NCBI RefSeq assembly: GCF_000377405.1
Contig: NZ_KB905023.1
Coordinates: 1-64,000 of the forward strand
Origin: Thioalkalivibrio sp. ALE31
GTDB taxonomy: Bacteria; Pseudomonadota; Gammaproteobacteria; Ectothiorhodospirales; Ectothiorhodospiraceae
Length of the DNA: 64,000 bases
Reading direction: 5' to 3'
Below the pieces are notes generated by a model. That model worked only from the letters and a program-made list of their open reading frames with translations. It was not told where the DNA came from and ran no database searches. The position numbers were made by a program, and so were the translations under genes. Position 1 is the first letter of the stretch. Every line of letters begins with the position of its first letter. Of the stretch, positions 8,491 through 17,343 are shown piece by piece.

Positions 8491-8745
8491 TCAGTGCTTG
8501 AAATGCACGAACAGCCGGCCGTGGTTCTTCGAGTCCTTCTCCACACGGTGGTAGCGGGCCTTGATCTCCGGCTGCTGCAGGAAACGCAGCACGCGCTTCT
8601 TCAACTGCCCGCTGCCCTTGCCGTGGATAATCTCTACCGTCTTGATGCGCTTATCGCAGGCCTGCTCGATCGCACCGTTGAGCTCGGCGTCGATCCGGCG
8701 GCCATTGCGAAAGCACTCGTGCAGATCGACCGATAACCGCGACAT
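8491..8745 (-). CDS. Stand-alone Smr-domain protein
   Basis: This 84-residue protein consists of little more than an Smr domain. It has the VDLHE motif near the N-terminus, the VEIIHGKGSGQLKKRV block carrying the conserved HGxG, and a final strand RLFVHFKH. Smr domains are structure-dependent DNA or RNA nicking modules related to the MutS2 C-terminus. The domain is complete but lacks the usual N-terminal extension of SmrA/SmrB. It ends close to the hairpin at 8402-8463 and follows the UspA gene by 16 bp on the same strand. Confidence 0.85.
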   Translation of the reverse strand: MSRLSVDLHECFRNGRRIDAELNGAIEQACDKRIKTVEIIHGKGSGQLKKRVLRFLQQPEIKARYHRVEKDSKNHGRLFVHFKH

Positions 8746-8761
8746 CGCAACAAAGCCGGGC

Positions 8762-9247
8762 TCAGTTCACCGTCACCACGATGCAGCGGGCAAGCTGCTG
8801 CACCTTGTGCGACACGCTGCCGGACAGCAGCCCCTGCAGGCCGCCCAGCCCGCGCGAACCCATCACCACCATGTCCACGTCGTGGTACTCGGCCTGCTGC
8901 AGGATCACCTTGGCCGGAGAGCCATCCTCGATATGGTGCTCGATGTCGGTCACGCCCAGTTCGGTGAAGTATTCGTGCGCCTGCTCCACCAGCTTCCTGG
9001 CGATATCCCGCAGCACCTTTGGCGGCACCGCGGAGCCGACCGCCGCGCCGCCCATCGCCAGGGGCGGATCATCCGGGTCCGGAAGATCGGAGAGTTTTCG
9101 GATATGCGGCGGCACCTCGCCCTGCAGCAGCACGCTGACCAGCACCACTCGGGCGTGATACTTGGCCGCCAGGTCCGCGGCCACCTCCACCGCGCGCCAC
9201 GCATTGGCAGAACCATCCACTGGCACCAACATGGTCTTCAATTCCAT
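8762..9247 (-). CDS. Universal stress protein (UspA family)
   Basis: This 161-residue single Usp domain starts MELKTMLVPVDGS, with the conserved Asp of the first strand. It ends with the nucleotide-binding loop MGSRGLGGLQGLLSGSVSHK, matching G-x2-G-x9-G-S. That motif marks ATP-binding Usp proteins. The start at 9247 is chosen because AAGGAG lies 8 bp upstream; the open frame further upstream has no such support. The gene is probably cotranscribed with the Smr gene. An insertion around residues 48-70 (PPHIRKLSDLPDPDDPP) is longer than in the minimal domain. Confidence 0.92.
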   Translation of the reverse strand: MELKTMLVPVDGSANAWRAVEVAADLAAKYHARVVLVSVLLQGEVPPHIRKLSDLPDPDDPPLAMGGAAVGSAVPPKVLRDIARKLVEQAHEYFTELGVTDIEHHIEDGSPAKVILQQAEYHDVDMVVMGSRGLGGLQGLLSGSVSHKVQQLARCIVVTVN

Positions 9248-9395
9248 ACCGCACTCCTTGGAAACGCCGCCAGGGAAACACTGATTAAGGTACACACTTG
9301 CGCTTCTCCCCCGTGGGACCCGGCCCGCTCCGGGCCGTTCAGTCGCCGACCAGACTGCCAGACTCGCCCCCCGCGCGCACCCCATTCCAGCCCCC

Positions 9396-9401
9396 TATAC
9401 T
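9396..9401 (+). promoter_or_regulatory. Candidate -10 box of the CorA-type gene
   Basis: TATACT lies 28 bp upstream of the CorA start codon. The -35 position has no good match, so this is a moderate candidate only. Confidence 0.4.
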
Positions 9402-9429
9402 GGGGACAACAATCCGTTCGGAATTCGCG

Positions 9430-10512
9430 ATGACCCGCCTGTTCGAAAAGACCTACCTCAAGCCCGGCGCCGCCCCCGGCCATGGGGTCCACGCCACCGA
9501 ACACCCGCACACGGGCGACGCGGTCGTCTCCGCCTGGCACTACCACCACGAACAGCTCGTCGAACTCGACCCGCAGCGCACCCTGCGCGAGGGCGCACAA
9601 CCGCACGAGGGTGGCCTGGTCTGGCTGCACCTGCAGGGCGCGCCCAGTCCGCGTCAGCTGCACGATCTGGGCGAGGCCTTCGACCTGCACCCGCTGGCGC
9701 TGGAAGATGTACGCCACCAGGGCCAGCGCCCCAAGGTGGACTTCTTCGAGGAGCAGTTGGTCGCCATCCTGCGCCAGCCGCGCCATCACAACGGCAACAT
9801 CGAACTCGACCAGGTCAATGTGTTCGTGGTGAATACCCGCCTGGTCATCACTATTCACAGCGGCGAGCATGACCCCTTCGGCCCGGTCCGCGAACGCATG
9901 CGCGGCGCCAACCGCAACTTCAATCGCCTGGGGGCCGCCTACCTCGCCTATGCCCTGATGGACACCGTCATCGACCAGGCCTTCCCGGTACTGGAGCACA
10001 TCAGCGAACGCCTGGAAACGCTGGAGGAAACCGTCCTCGAACAACCCGACCGCCAAACCCTCAACGAGATCCATATCCTGCGCCGCGAACTCCTCGTGCT
10101 GCGCCGCCAGCTCTGGCCCACGCGCGACGTAATCGCCCGTCTGATGCGCGACGACATGGAGCCTTTCACCCCGGAGCTCTTCCCGTACCTGCGCGACGCC
10201 CACGACCACACCATCCAGATCATGGATCTGCTGGAGTCCTACCGCGAGATGGCCGCCACCCTGATCGAGGCCTATATGTCCGCGATCAACCAGCGCTCCA
10301 ACGACGTGATGCGCGTACTCACCATCATCGCCACCATCTTCATCCCGCTGACCTTCCTGGTCGGCATCTACGGCATGAACTTCGACAACCCGGACAGCCC
10401 CTGGTCCATGCCCGAGCTCTACACCTACTACGGCTACCCCGTACTGCTCGGCTTTATGCTCGCCGTCGTCCTCGGCATGCTCTACCTCTTCCGCCGCCGC
10501 GGCTGGCTATAA
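9430..10512 (+). CDS. CorA-family divalent metal transporter
   Basis: This 360-residue protein has a long cytosolic N-terminal domain, coiled helices (residues ~190-290) and two C-terminal membrane spans. The first span is followed by the signature YGMNFDN, the GMN selectivity motif of CorA Mg2+/Co2+ channels. The second span is close to the C-terminus, with a basic tail RRRGWL. The ATG at 9430 is preferred over an in-frame upstream start at 9298, since the upstream part overlaps the promoter region and is Pro/Arg-rich. The transported ion may be Mg2+, Co2+ or Zn2+. Confidence 0.9.
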   Translation: MTRLFEKTYLKPGAAPGHGVHATEHPHTGDAVVSAWHYHHEQLVELDPQRTLREGAQPHEGGLVWLHLQGAPSPRQLHDLGEAFDLHPLALEDVRHQGQRPKVDFFEEQLVAILRQPRHHNGNIELDQVNVFVVNTRLVITIHSGEHDPFGPVRERMRGANRNFNRLGAAYLAYALMDTVIDQAFPVLEHISERLETLEETVLEQPDRQTLNEIHILRRELLVLRRQLWPTRDVIARLMRDDMEPFTPELFPYLRDAHDHTIQIMDLLESYREMAATLIEAYMSAINQRSNDVMRVLTIIATIFIPLTFLVGIYGMNFDNPDSPWSMPELYTYYGYPVLLGFMLAVVLGMLYLFRRRGWL

Positions 10513-10834
10513 CGTCCCCGCCCCAACATCGCGGCGCCGCTCCCCCCTTCCCGTCATCGCGAGGTCGCAAAGCGGCCGTGGCGATCTCCAGACCGAAACC
10601 CCGACGCGCGAACTGCCAAAAGCGATTCACAGGAAGCCATGAAGATTGGAAGGAATAACACAGGATCTTTGTTCGTTCCGCCGGAAGCCTGCCCCTGCCC
10701 TTCCGAGTATGGCCGCGCCCCAAGCGACAACCTGTTGAGAGATCACAGCTAGCACCGCGGAGCCGCGATTACGTCCAGCCGCAGACTCCGTTACGATGCC
10801 GGCAACGCAGCGGCACCGACCGAACGGAGGATCC
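10513..10834. other. Intergenic region with one GCGAGG repeat
   Basis: No gene is seen in this 322-bp gap. A GCGAGG-type interspersed repeat copy occupies 10552-10589 (CGTCATCGCGAGG...GGCGATCTCC). The remainder is lower in GC around 10630-10680. A GGAGG ribosome-binding site for the next gene lies at its end. Confidence 0.5.
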
Positions 10835-11203
10835 ATGGACGTCCCATCGAGCGGCACACCGGAACTGGACGAACTGACCGCCCAGGTGGAGGCCTTCGTC
10901 GCGGAACGTGACTGGGCCCAGTTCCACTCGCCCAAGAATCTGTCGATGGCGCTGGCGGGCGAGGTCGGCGAACTGATCGAACACTTCCAGTGGCTGACCC
11001 AGGAACAGTCGCGACACCTGTCCCCCGAGACCCACGAGGCGGTACGCCAGGAGATCGCGGACGTCCAGATCTACCTCCTGCTGCTGGCCCGCAAGCTCGA
11101 TATCGACCTTCTGCAAGCGGCCCGCGACAAGCTGGAGATCAACATCCGCAAATACCCGGTACACAAGGCCCGCGGCAACGCCCGCAAATACTCGGACCTG
11201 TAA
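10835..11203 (+). CDS. MazG-like nucleotide pyrophosphohydrolase (full-length copy)
   Basis: This 122-residue protein is of the MazG/dCTP-pyrophosphatase (RS21-C6) class. It shows the helix pair with EVGELIEHFQWL and EIADVQIYLLLLARKLDID, containing the EExxE-type and ExxD metal-binding acids. The C-terminal basic tail is KYPVHKARGNARKYSDL. Such enzymes hydrolyse non-canonical or excess NTPs to NMP and pyrophosphate. GGAGG precedes the ATG. A second, inverted and truncated copy lies at 16408-16725, about 87% identical over the core by eye. Confidence 0.88.
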   Translation: MDVPSSGTPELDELTAQVEAFVAERDWAQFHSPKNLSMALAGEVGELIEHFQWLTQEQSRHLSPETHEAVRQEIADVQIYLLLLARKLDIDLLQAARDKLEINIRKYPVHKARGNARKYSDL

Positions 11204-11389
11204 TCCACAGGCCGGGCCAACGATCCATTTCAGATCGCGGAAAGTATCTCCCTGGCGGGAGTCTCCACGGTTCTCTTGGCCTCAGCAAAGCCGGGGTGGG
11301 CACAGGCCTTCGGAGTGCGGGCCCTGCGGTGAGCCAGACCCGATCGCTTGCGGACTCCGACCAGAACGGGTTTCAAGCCGGGTGTTCGA

Positions 11390-11425
11390 ACGTGAAAGAA
11401 GCCAGCCGGGCGGGGTGCCCGGCTT
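11390..11425 (-). terminator. Probable terminator of the Gly/Ala-rich gene
   Basis: On the minus strand AGCCGGGC and GCCCGGCT form an 8-bp stem (11405-11425) with a 5-base loop. A short pyrimidine-rich stretch (GGCTTCTTTC) follows, 16 bp beyond the stop of the 11442 gene. The T-run is weak. Confidence 0.5.
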
Positions 11426-11441
11426 GGCGAGGGAGTGGGGC

Positions 11442-11765
11442 TTACCAGTCAGGGGCCCCTTCGTCGTCATCTTCGTCTTCGTCGTCGTCATCATCCATGG
11501 GGCCGGCGCCCGCCTCGGCACCTCCGCCCATGCTGCCGCCACCACCCGCGCCGGCTCCGCCTTGCGGCGCACCGCCGCCGGCGCCCGCGCCACCTTCGGG
11601 CGCACCCGCACCGCCTTCAGCGCCAGCACCGGCTTCAGGGGCTCCGGTATCGGCGCCCGCGCCGGCATCTCCACCCGTCTGGGCCTGCGCGGCACCGAGG
11701 CCGCCCAGCGCAAACATGGAACCCAGGACCATCGCGATCGCAGTTTTCTGGAAAGTCGACATCAT
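11442..11765 (-). CDS. Exported Gly/Ala-rich low-complexity protein with acidic tail
   Basis: The 107-residue product has a clear signal peptide (basic start, hydrophobic core, AAQAQ cleavage site near residue 29). A low-complexity Gly/Ala/Pro/Glu region of about 60 residues follows (repeats like GAGAGGGAPQG), and then an acidic run, MDDDDDEDEDDDEGAPDW. No catalytic domain is present. AAGGAG lies 6 bp before a double ATG. I do not know its family. A periplasmic ion-binding or space-filling role in a saline habitat would fit, but this is a guess. Confidence 0.7.
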   Translation of the reverse strand: MMSTFQKTAIAMVLGSMFALGGLGAAQAQTGGDAGAGADTGAPEAGAGAEGGAGAPEGGAGAGGGAPQGGAGAGGGGSMGGGAEAGAGPMDDDDDEDEDDDEGAPDW

Positions 11766-11793
11766 GCGTTTCTCCTTCAGGATTGGATCGAAT

Positions 11794-11837
11794 TGCAGTC
11801 AATCGATCAAGGCCATGCTGGCGTTCAATTGACTGCA
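11794..11837. promoter_or_regulatory. 10-bp inverted repeat upstream of the Gly/Ala-rich gene
   Basis: TGCAGTCAAT (11794-11803) and its exact complement ATTGACTGCA (11828-11837) are separated by 24 bases and lie 29-72 bp upstream of the minus-strand start at 11765. This could be a regulator-binding palindrome or a leader hairpin. No regulator is known. Confidence 0.35.
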
Positions 11838-12168
11838 CTGAAGGAACAGCAAGCGGAATGCCAGAACGACATCCGGCAACGAAGGTCTCGTTTCTGCCAA
11901 ACGCCGTGATCCACTTCTCGCGCAGGCGCGGACACGCCATCCACCCGCAATGACGCAAAACGACACATGGGCTGGAACGACCCGGTCAGGACGCTACACC
12001 GCCGTTCTGGAGCACGAGATCACGCGTCCGCCAGAGTGGGCCGCTGACCGGAGTTTCTGCTGCAGGCCGCCTTCCGCAGCAAACCCTCGATCATGCCGGC
12101 CGGAGCCCGGGACGACCTGCGGATGGCCGCAGCCCCCGCGGGAGCTCGCGATGACGGCCAGTGAAGCA

Positions 12169-12205
12169 CCGTGATGGCGAGGAGCGCAGCGACGTGGCGA
12201 TCTCC
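12169..12205 (+). repeat. GCGAGG-type interspersed repeat copy
   Basis: CCGTGATGGCGAGGAGCGCA followed by GCGACGTGGCGATCTCC matches the elements at 3823-4103, 10552 and 40536-40788. Confidence 0.6.
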
Positions 12206-12269
12206 CGGGACAGCCCGGGCGCCGGATCCGGCGGGCGTCAGGGCCTACGCCGAGAGGTTCCACCCTGCG

Positions 12270-12306
12270 CAACAAAAAAAGCGCCCGGGGAAAACCCCGG
12301 GCGCCT
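12270..12306 (-). terminator. Rho-independent terminator of katG
   Basis: On the minus strand, GGCGCCCGGGG and CCCCGGGCGC form a strong stem with a TTTT loop, followed by a run of seven T residues, about 40 bp past the katG stop. Confidence 0.9.
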
Positions 12307-12346
12307 ATGGATCTGAACCGGGCGAACCGCCCGGCTCGGGCCGTGC

Positions 12347-14692
<2,346 letters not shown>

Positions 14693-14726
14693 TCATTGGT
14701 GCCAGTTGAGATTCACCATGATCGGG

Positions 14727-14741
14727 ATAGCCCGTCACTAT
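14727..14741. promoter_or_regulatory. Candidate OxyR-binding half-site pair
   Basis: ATAG-N7-CTAT is exact, and a CCAT (for CTAT) sits 7 bases further left, giving three of the four tetranucleotides of the OxyR pattern in register. It lies in the katG upstream region. OxyR control of katG is well established in proteobacteria; here it is an inference. Confidence 0.4.
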
Positions 14742-14772
14742 CGCTCCACGGGCGAGTGCACAGCGCGTGCGG

Positions 14773-15321
14773 CTACAGGATGCTCTCGATCGCGCGGCGT
14801 AGATCGGCGGAGCCGGGGCCCGCCTGGCTGGGGAAATGCGCGACCACCCGACCCTCCCGGTCCACCACGTACTTGTAGAAGTTCCAGCGCGGGGCGTCGG
14901 CCTGGCGCGCCAGCTCGCGGAAGATCGGATGGGCATCCGCGCCGCGCACGCCAATCGGCCTGAACATGTCGAAGGTGACGCCAAAGTTCTCGAAGCACAC
15001 CCGGGCGGTCTCGGCCTCGTCGTCGGCCTCCTGATTGAAGTCATGGGAAGGAAAGCCGACCACCTTCAGCCCCCGGTCCCGGTAGTCCCGGTGCAACTGT
15101 TCCAGACCGCCGAACTGGTCGGTGTAACCGCAATGGCTGGCCGTGTTGATGATCAGCAGCGGCTGCCCCTGGAAACGCTCCTGCAGGTTGATCACTTCAG
15201 ACGAATGCAGGCGACCCAGCTCGTGATGGAACAGGGCTTCGGTATTCGGCTCCGTGGCGCTTGCACAGGCCATCGGCAGCACCAGGAACAGGGCGGCGAA
15301 CAGGGGCGCGAAACGGGACAT
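14773..15321 (-). CDS. Exported glutathione peroxidase-family protein
   Basis: This 182-residue thiol peroxidase has an N-terminal signal peptide (FAPLFAALFLVLPMACASA), so it acts in the periplasm or as an anchored protein. The peroxidatic Cys lies in NTASHCGYTDQFGGLEQLH, and the WNFYKYVVDREGRVV block supplies the conserved Trp/Asn. The usual FPCNQF segment reads FPSHDFNQ here, so the position of the canonical Gln is occupied by Asp. The start at 15321 is chosen because it begins the signal peptide. Reductant (glutathione or thioredoxin-like) is unknown. A fragment of a second copy of its 3-prime end lies at 23914-23963. Confidence 0.88.
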   Translation of the reverse strand: MSRFAPLFAALFLVLPMACASATEPNTEALFHHELGRLHSSEVINLQERFQGQPLLIINTASHCGYTDQFGGLEQLHRDYRDRGLKVVGFPSHDFNQEADDEAETARVCFENFGVTFDMFRPIGVRGADAHPIFRELARQADAPRWNFYKYVVDREGRVVAHFPSQAGPGSADLRRAIESIL

Positions 15322-15520
15322 GACACATCTCCACGGGGTCTCCACGGTCAGACCACCGGCATGCCTTCGGGTTCTGCGGAAGGCCGGTTGGTCACGGCCA
15401 GGCGGGGATCGCGATGCCGTCGCACAGCCGCCGGGCCGAAGCGCCTGTCCGCGCCGGCCATGGCCTTGCGGGCATGTCGTGCGTACCCTTGTGGGCAACC
15501 ATCAACAAGGGCTTCCGCCG

Positions 15521-15727
15521 ATGATTGTCTACGCCCGCCCGCTCCTGCTGCTTGCCGTCATCCTGCCGCTGGCGACTGGCTGCACCGCCGTGAAGGTTGC
15601 CGGCACTGCCGGGAGCGCCGCTGTCAGTGTCACAACCGGAACCGTAAAGGCCACCGGCAAGACCGCCGGGGCGGTGGGACGCGCCGTCACCCCGGGCGGC
15701 AAGCAGGACGATGATGACGCCGATTGA
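15521..15727 (+). CDS. Small lipoprotein with Asp-rich C-terminus
   Basis: This 68-residue lipoprotein has a signal sequence ending LATGC (lipobox), giving a mature start at Cys21. It then has a Val/Thr/Ala/Gly-rich amphipathic stretch (repeated TGTVKATGKT-like segments) and an acidic end, DDDDAD. It resembles the tiny NF038104-type lipoproteins of gammaproteobacteria, from memory. Function is unknown. It is divergent from the peroxidase gene. Confidence 0.75.
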   Translation: MIVYARPLLLLAVILPLATGCTAVKVAGTAGSAAVSVTTGTVKATGKTAGAVGRAVTPGGKQDDDDAD

Positions 15728-15804
15728 AGTGTCCGGGGTCGGCCGCCCGCAGCGAACGGAACTGAAACGCGGTTCCTGACCGAAAGGGCCGCGCCGGACG
15801 GCCT

Positions 15805-16173
15805 TCATTCCCCGGCGTCCGTGCGGCCTCGTTCGCACGGCAGCCCGGCCCGCCACCAGGCGAACATGCCACCCTGAAGCTGACGGGCATCGTAGCCGTG
15901 CGCCCGCAGCTTGCGTACGGCCGGGATGCTGCGGTGTGCACTGAGGCAGATGGCCACCACGGGGCGTCCGCGATCCAGCTCCAGGCCGGACAGCGCCGCC
16001 TCGGAGAACCGCGTAATCGGGAGATGGCGGGCACCCGGGATGCGGCTCCAACGGTGCTCGACCCCGGTACGCACATCCAGCAACTGCACCTCGGCGTTTT
16101 CCAACGCCCGCGCCAGATCCTCCGGACTCATCTCCGGCACGCGGCCGAACGGTCGCCACTGGCTCCAATCCAT
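15805..16173 (-). CDS. Single-domain rhodanese
   Basis: This 122-residue rhodanese-fold protein contains the CDC25-like N-terminal part (VQLLDVRTGVEH) and the active-site loop with Cys76 (CLSAHRS). A helix follows, and then GYDARQLQGGMFAWWRAGLP. Such proteins transfer sulfur from persulfides or thiosulfate. No signal peptide is present. AGGAGGTGATC precedes the ATG at 16173, clearly fixing the start. In a sulfur-oxidising host this could be a sulfur carrier partner, but no sulfur-oxidation genes are adjacent. Confidence 0.88.
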   Translation of the reverse strand: MDWSQWRPFGRVPEMSPEDLARALENAEVQLLDVRTGVEHRWSRIPGARHLPITRFSEAALSGLELDRGRPVVAICLSAHRSIPAVRKLRAHGYDARQLQGGMFAWWRAGLPCERGRTDAGE

Positions 16174-16407
16174 CGCGATCACCTCCTGTCCGGATGCCTG
16201 TACCCACCCCGAGCATAGCGCCACCCACCCCCGCGAAACGCCTTGGCCCCATCCCGCGAAAGACAAAAAGCATGCCCTACCCTTTTCTAGGCCTGCCACG
16301 GGTAAACATACAAGCCTGCTCGCAGGTGGAGCCCCTGCCAAAGCTGGCTGCGGCCCGGGACAGCTCATCATCCCGGCTGGGGGGGGATAGCACTATCGAT
16401 TCGGGTA

Positions 16408-16725
16408 TTAGCGGGGACTGGTCTGCAGTCTGTCGCGGGCCGCCTGCAGCAGATCGATATCGAGCTTTCGGGCCAGCAGCAGGAGGTAGATCTGCACATC
16501 GGCGATCTCCTGGCGCACGGCCTCATGGGTCTCGGCGGACAGGTGCCGCGACTGCTCCTGGGTAAGCCACTGGAAGGGTTCAATCAGTTCGCCGACTTCA
16601 CCCACCAGTGCCATCGACAGGTTCTTCGGCGAATTGAACTGCACCCGACCGCGCTCCTCGACGAATGCCTCCAGCTGCACGATCAACTCTTCCAGCCCCT
16701 GCGCTCCTTGCGAATACCCTTTCAT
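16408..16725 (-). CDS. C-terminally truncated MazG-like pyrophosphohydrolase copy
   Basis: The 105-residue product is almost the same as the full-length protein at 10835-11203 through the catalytic helices (EVGELIEPFQWL, EIADVQIYLLLLARKLDID). It stops after AARDRLQTSPR. At that point the intact copy continues R-K-Y-P; here the Lys codon is TAA, followed by recognisable Tyr-Pro codons and then decay. The tail of about 20 residues is therefore lost. GGGGAG precedes the ATG at 16725. It may keep activity because the metal-binding acids are present, or it may be an early pseudogene. Confidence 0.75.
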   Translation of the reverse strand: MKGYSQGAQGLEELIVQLEAFVEERGRVQFNSPKNLSMALVGEVGELIEPFQWLTQEQSRHLSAETHEAVRQEIADVQIYLLLLARKLDIDLLQAARDRLQTSPR

Positions 16726-16949
16726 CGTCTCCCCGTGGTATCGACCCTTGGGCATGCCTGCATCGTACACAAGGCCCGCATGCTCCAGTAATCACGGCCA
16801 CGCGGCCCTGGCGATTGCAACCGCCGACGATTCACGTCCCACCCTCGCCATCCGGGTTTTGTTGGGCCATGCTGCAGGCTGCGACTTGCCAATGACAGGT
16901 CCCCAGCGACCGGTCGGGCGCCGCGCCCTCGAACGAAAAGGAGCTTGGC

Positions 16950-17333
16950 ATGAACCTGGAGAAGGTGATCTTCGGCTTTTTCATCATCCTGGCGTTCACC
17001 CTGAACTTCGGGTTCTTTCTCGGCGAGATCGACAATCCGGCGCATCACAACGTATACGAGTTGTTCGCGGCCATCGTGGTGAACGTCGTGGCCACCGCCC
17101 TGAAACTGGGCGACCGGACGCAAACCGGTGCACTGCTGCTGGCCAGTTCGCTGGTGGCGGTGCTGCAGCTGTTCGCGGCCGCGGTAGTTTGGGGCTACGC
17201 CAGTCACGTGCATGCCGGAGGCATGGATGCGATGTTCATGGCCAGCATCGTTTCACTGGCGGGCGGGGCCATGGTGGCGAACCTGATCTCGGTGCTGCTG
17301 CTCATCGCGGATACGGTGGCCCTGCGCCGCTAG
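16950..17333 (+). CDS. Four-span membrane protein (DUF6394-like)
   Basis: This 127-residue integral membrane protein has about four hydrophobic spans (residues 7-26, 37-53, 60-84, 95-122) and a conserved NPAHHNVYELF segment between the first two. I believe it belongs to the DUF6394 family, from memory. AAGGAG lies before the ATG. It ends 10 bp before the GTG start of the K+ channel gene, so the pair is very likely an operon and the protein may be an accessory subunit. No function is established. Confidence 0.75.
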   Translation: MNLEKVIFGFFIILAFTLNFGFFLGEIDNPAHHNVYELFAAIVVNVVATALKLGDRTQTGALLLASSLVAVLQLFAAAVVWGYASHVHAGGMDAMFMASIVSLAGGAMVANLISVLLLIADTVALRR

Positions 17334-17343
17334 AAACGAAGCC

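Larger units (their letters stand above)
11766..12346. other. Long intergenic region, katG to Gly/Ala-rich gene
   Basis: The 581 bp contain no gene I would accept; the open frame at 11950-12174 lacks a ribosome-binding site and normal composition. Present are a 10-bp inverted repeat (11794-11837), a GCGAGG-type repeat copy (12169-12205) and the katG terminator (12270-12306). Confidence 0.55.

Noticed and set aside
11950-12174. Open frame in the gap before katG
   Set aside because: There is no ribosome-binding site, composition is unlike neighbouring genes, and it runs up to the edge of a repeat copy.
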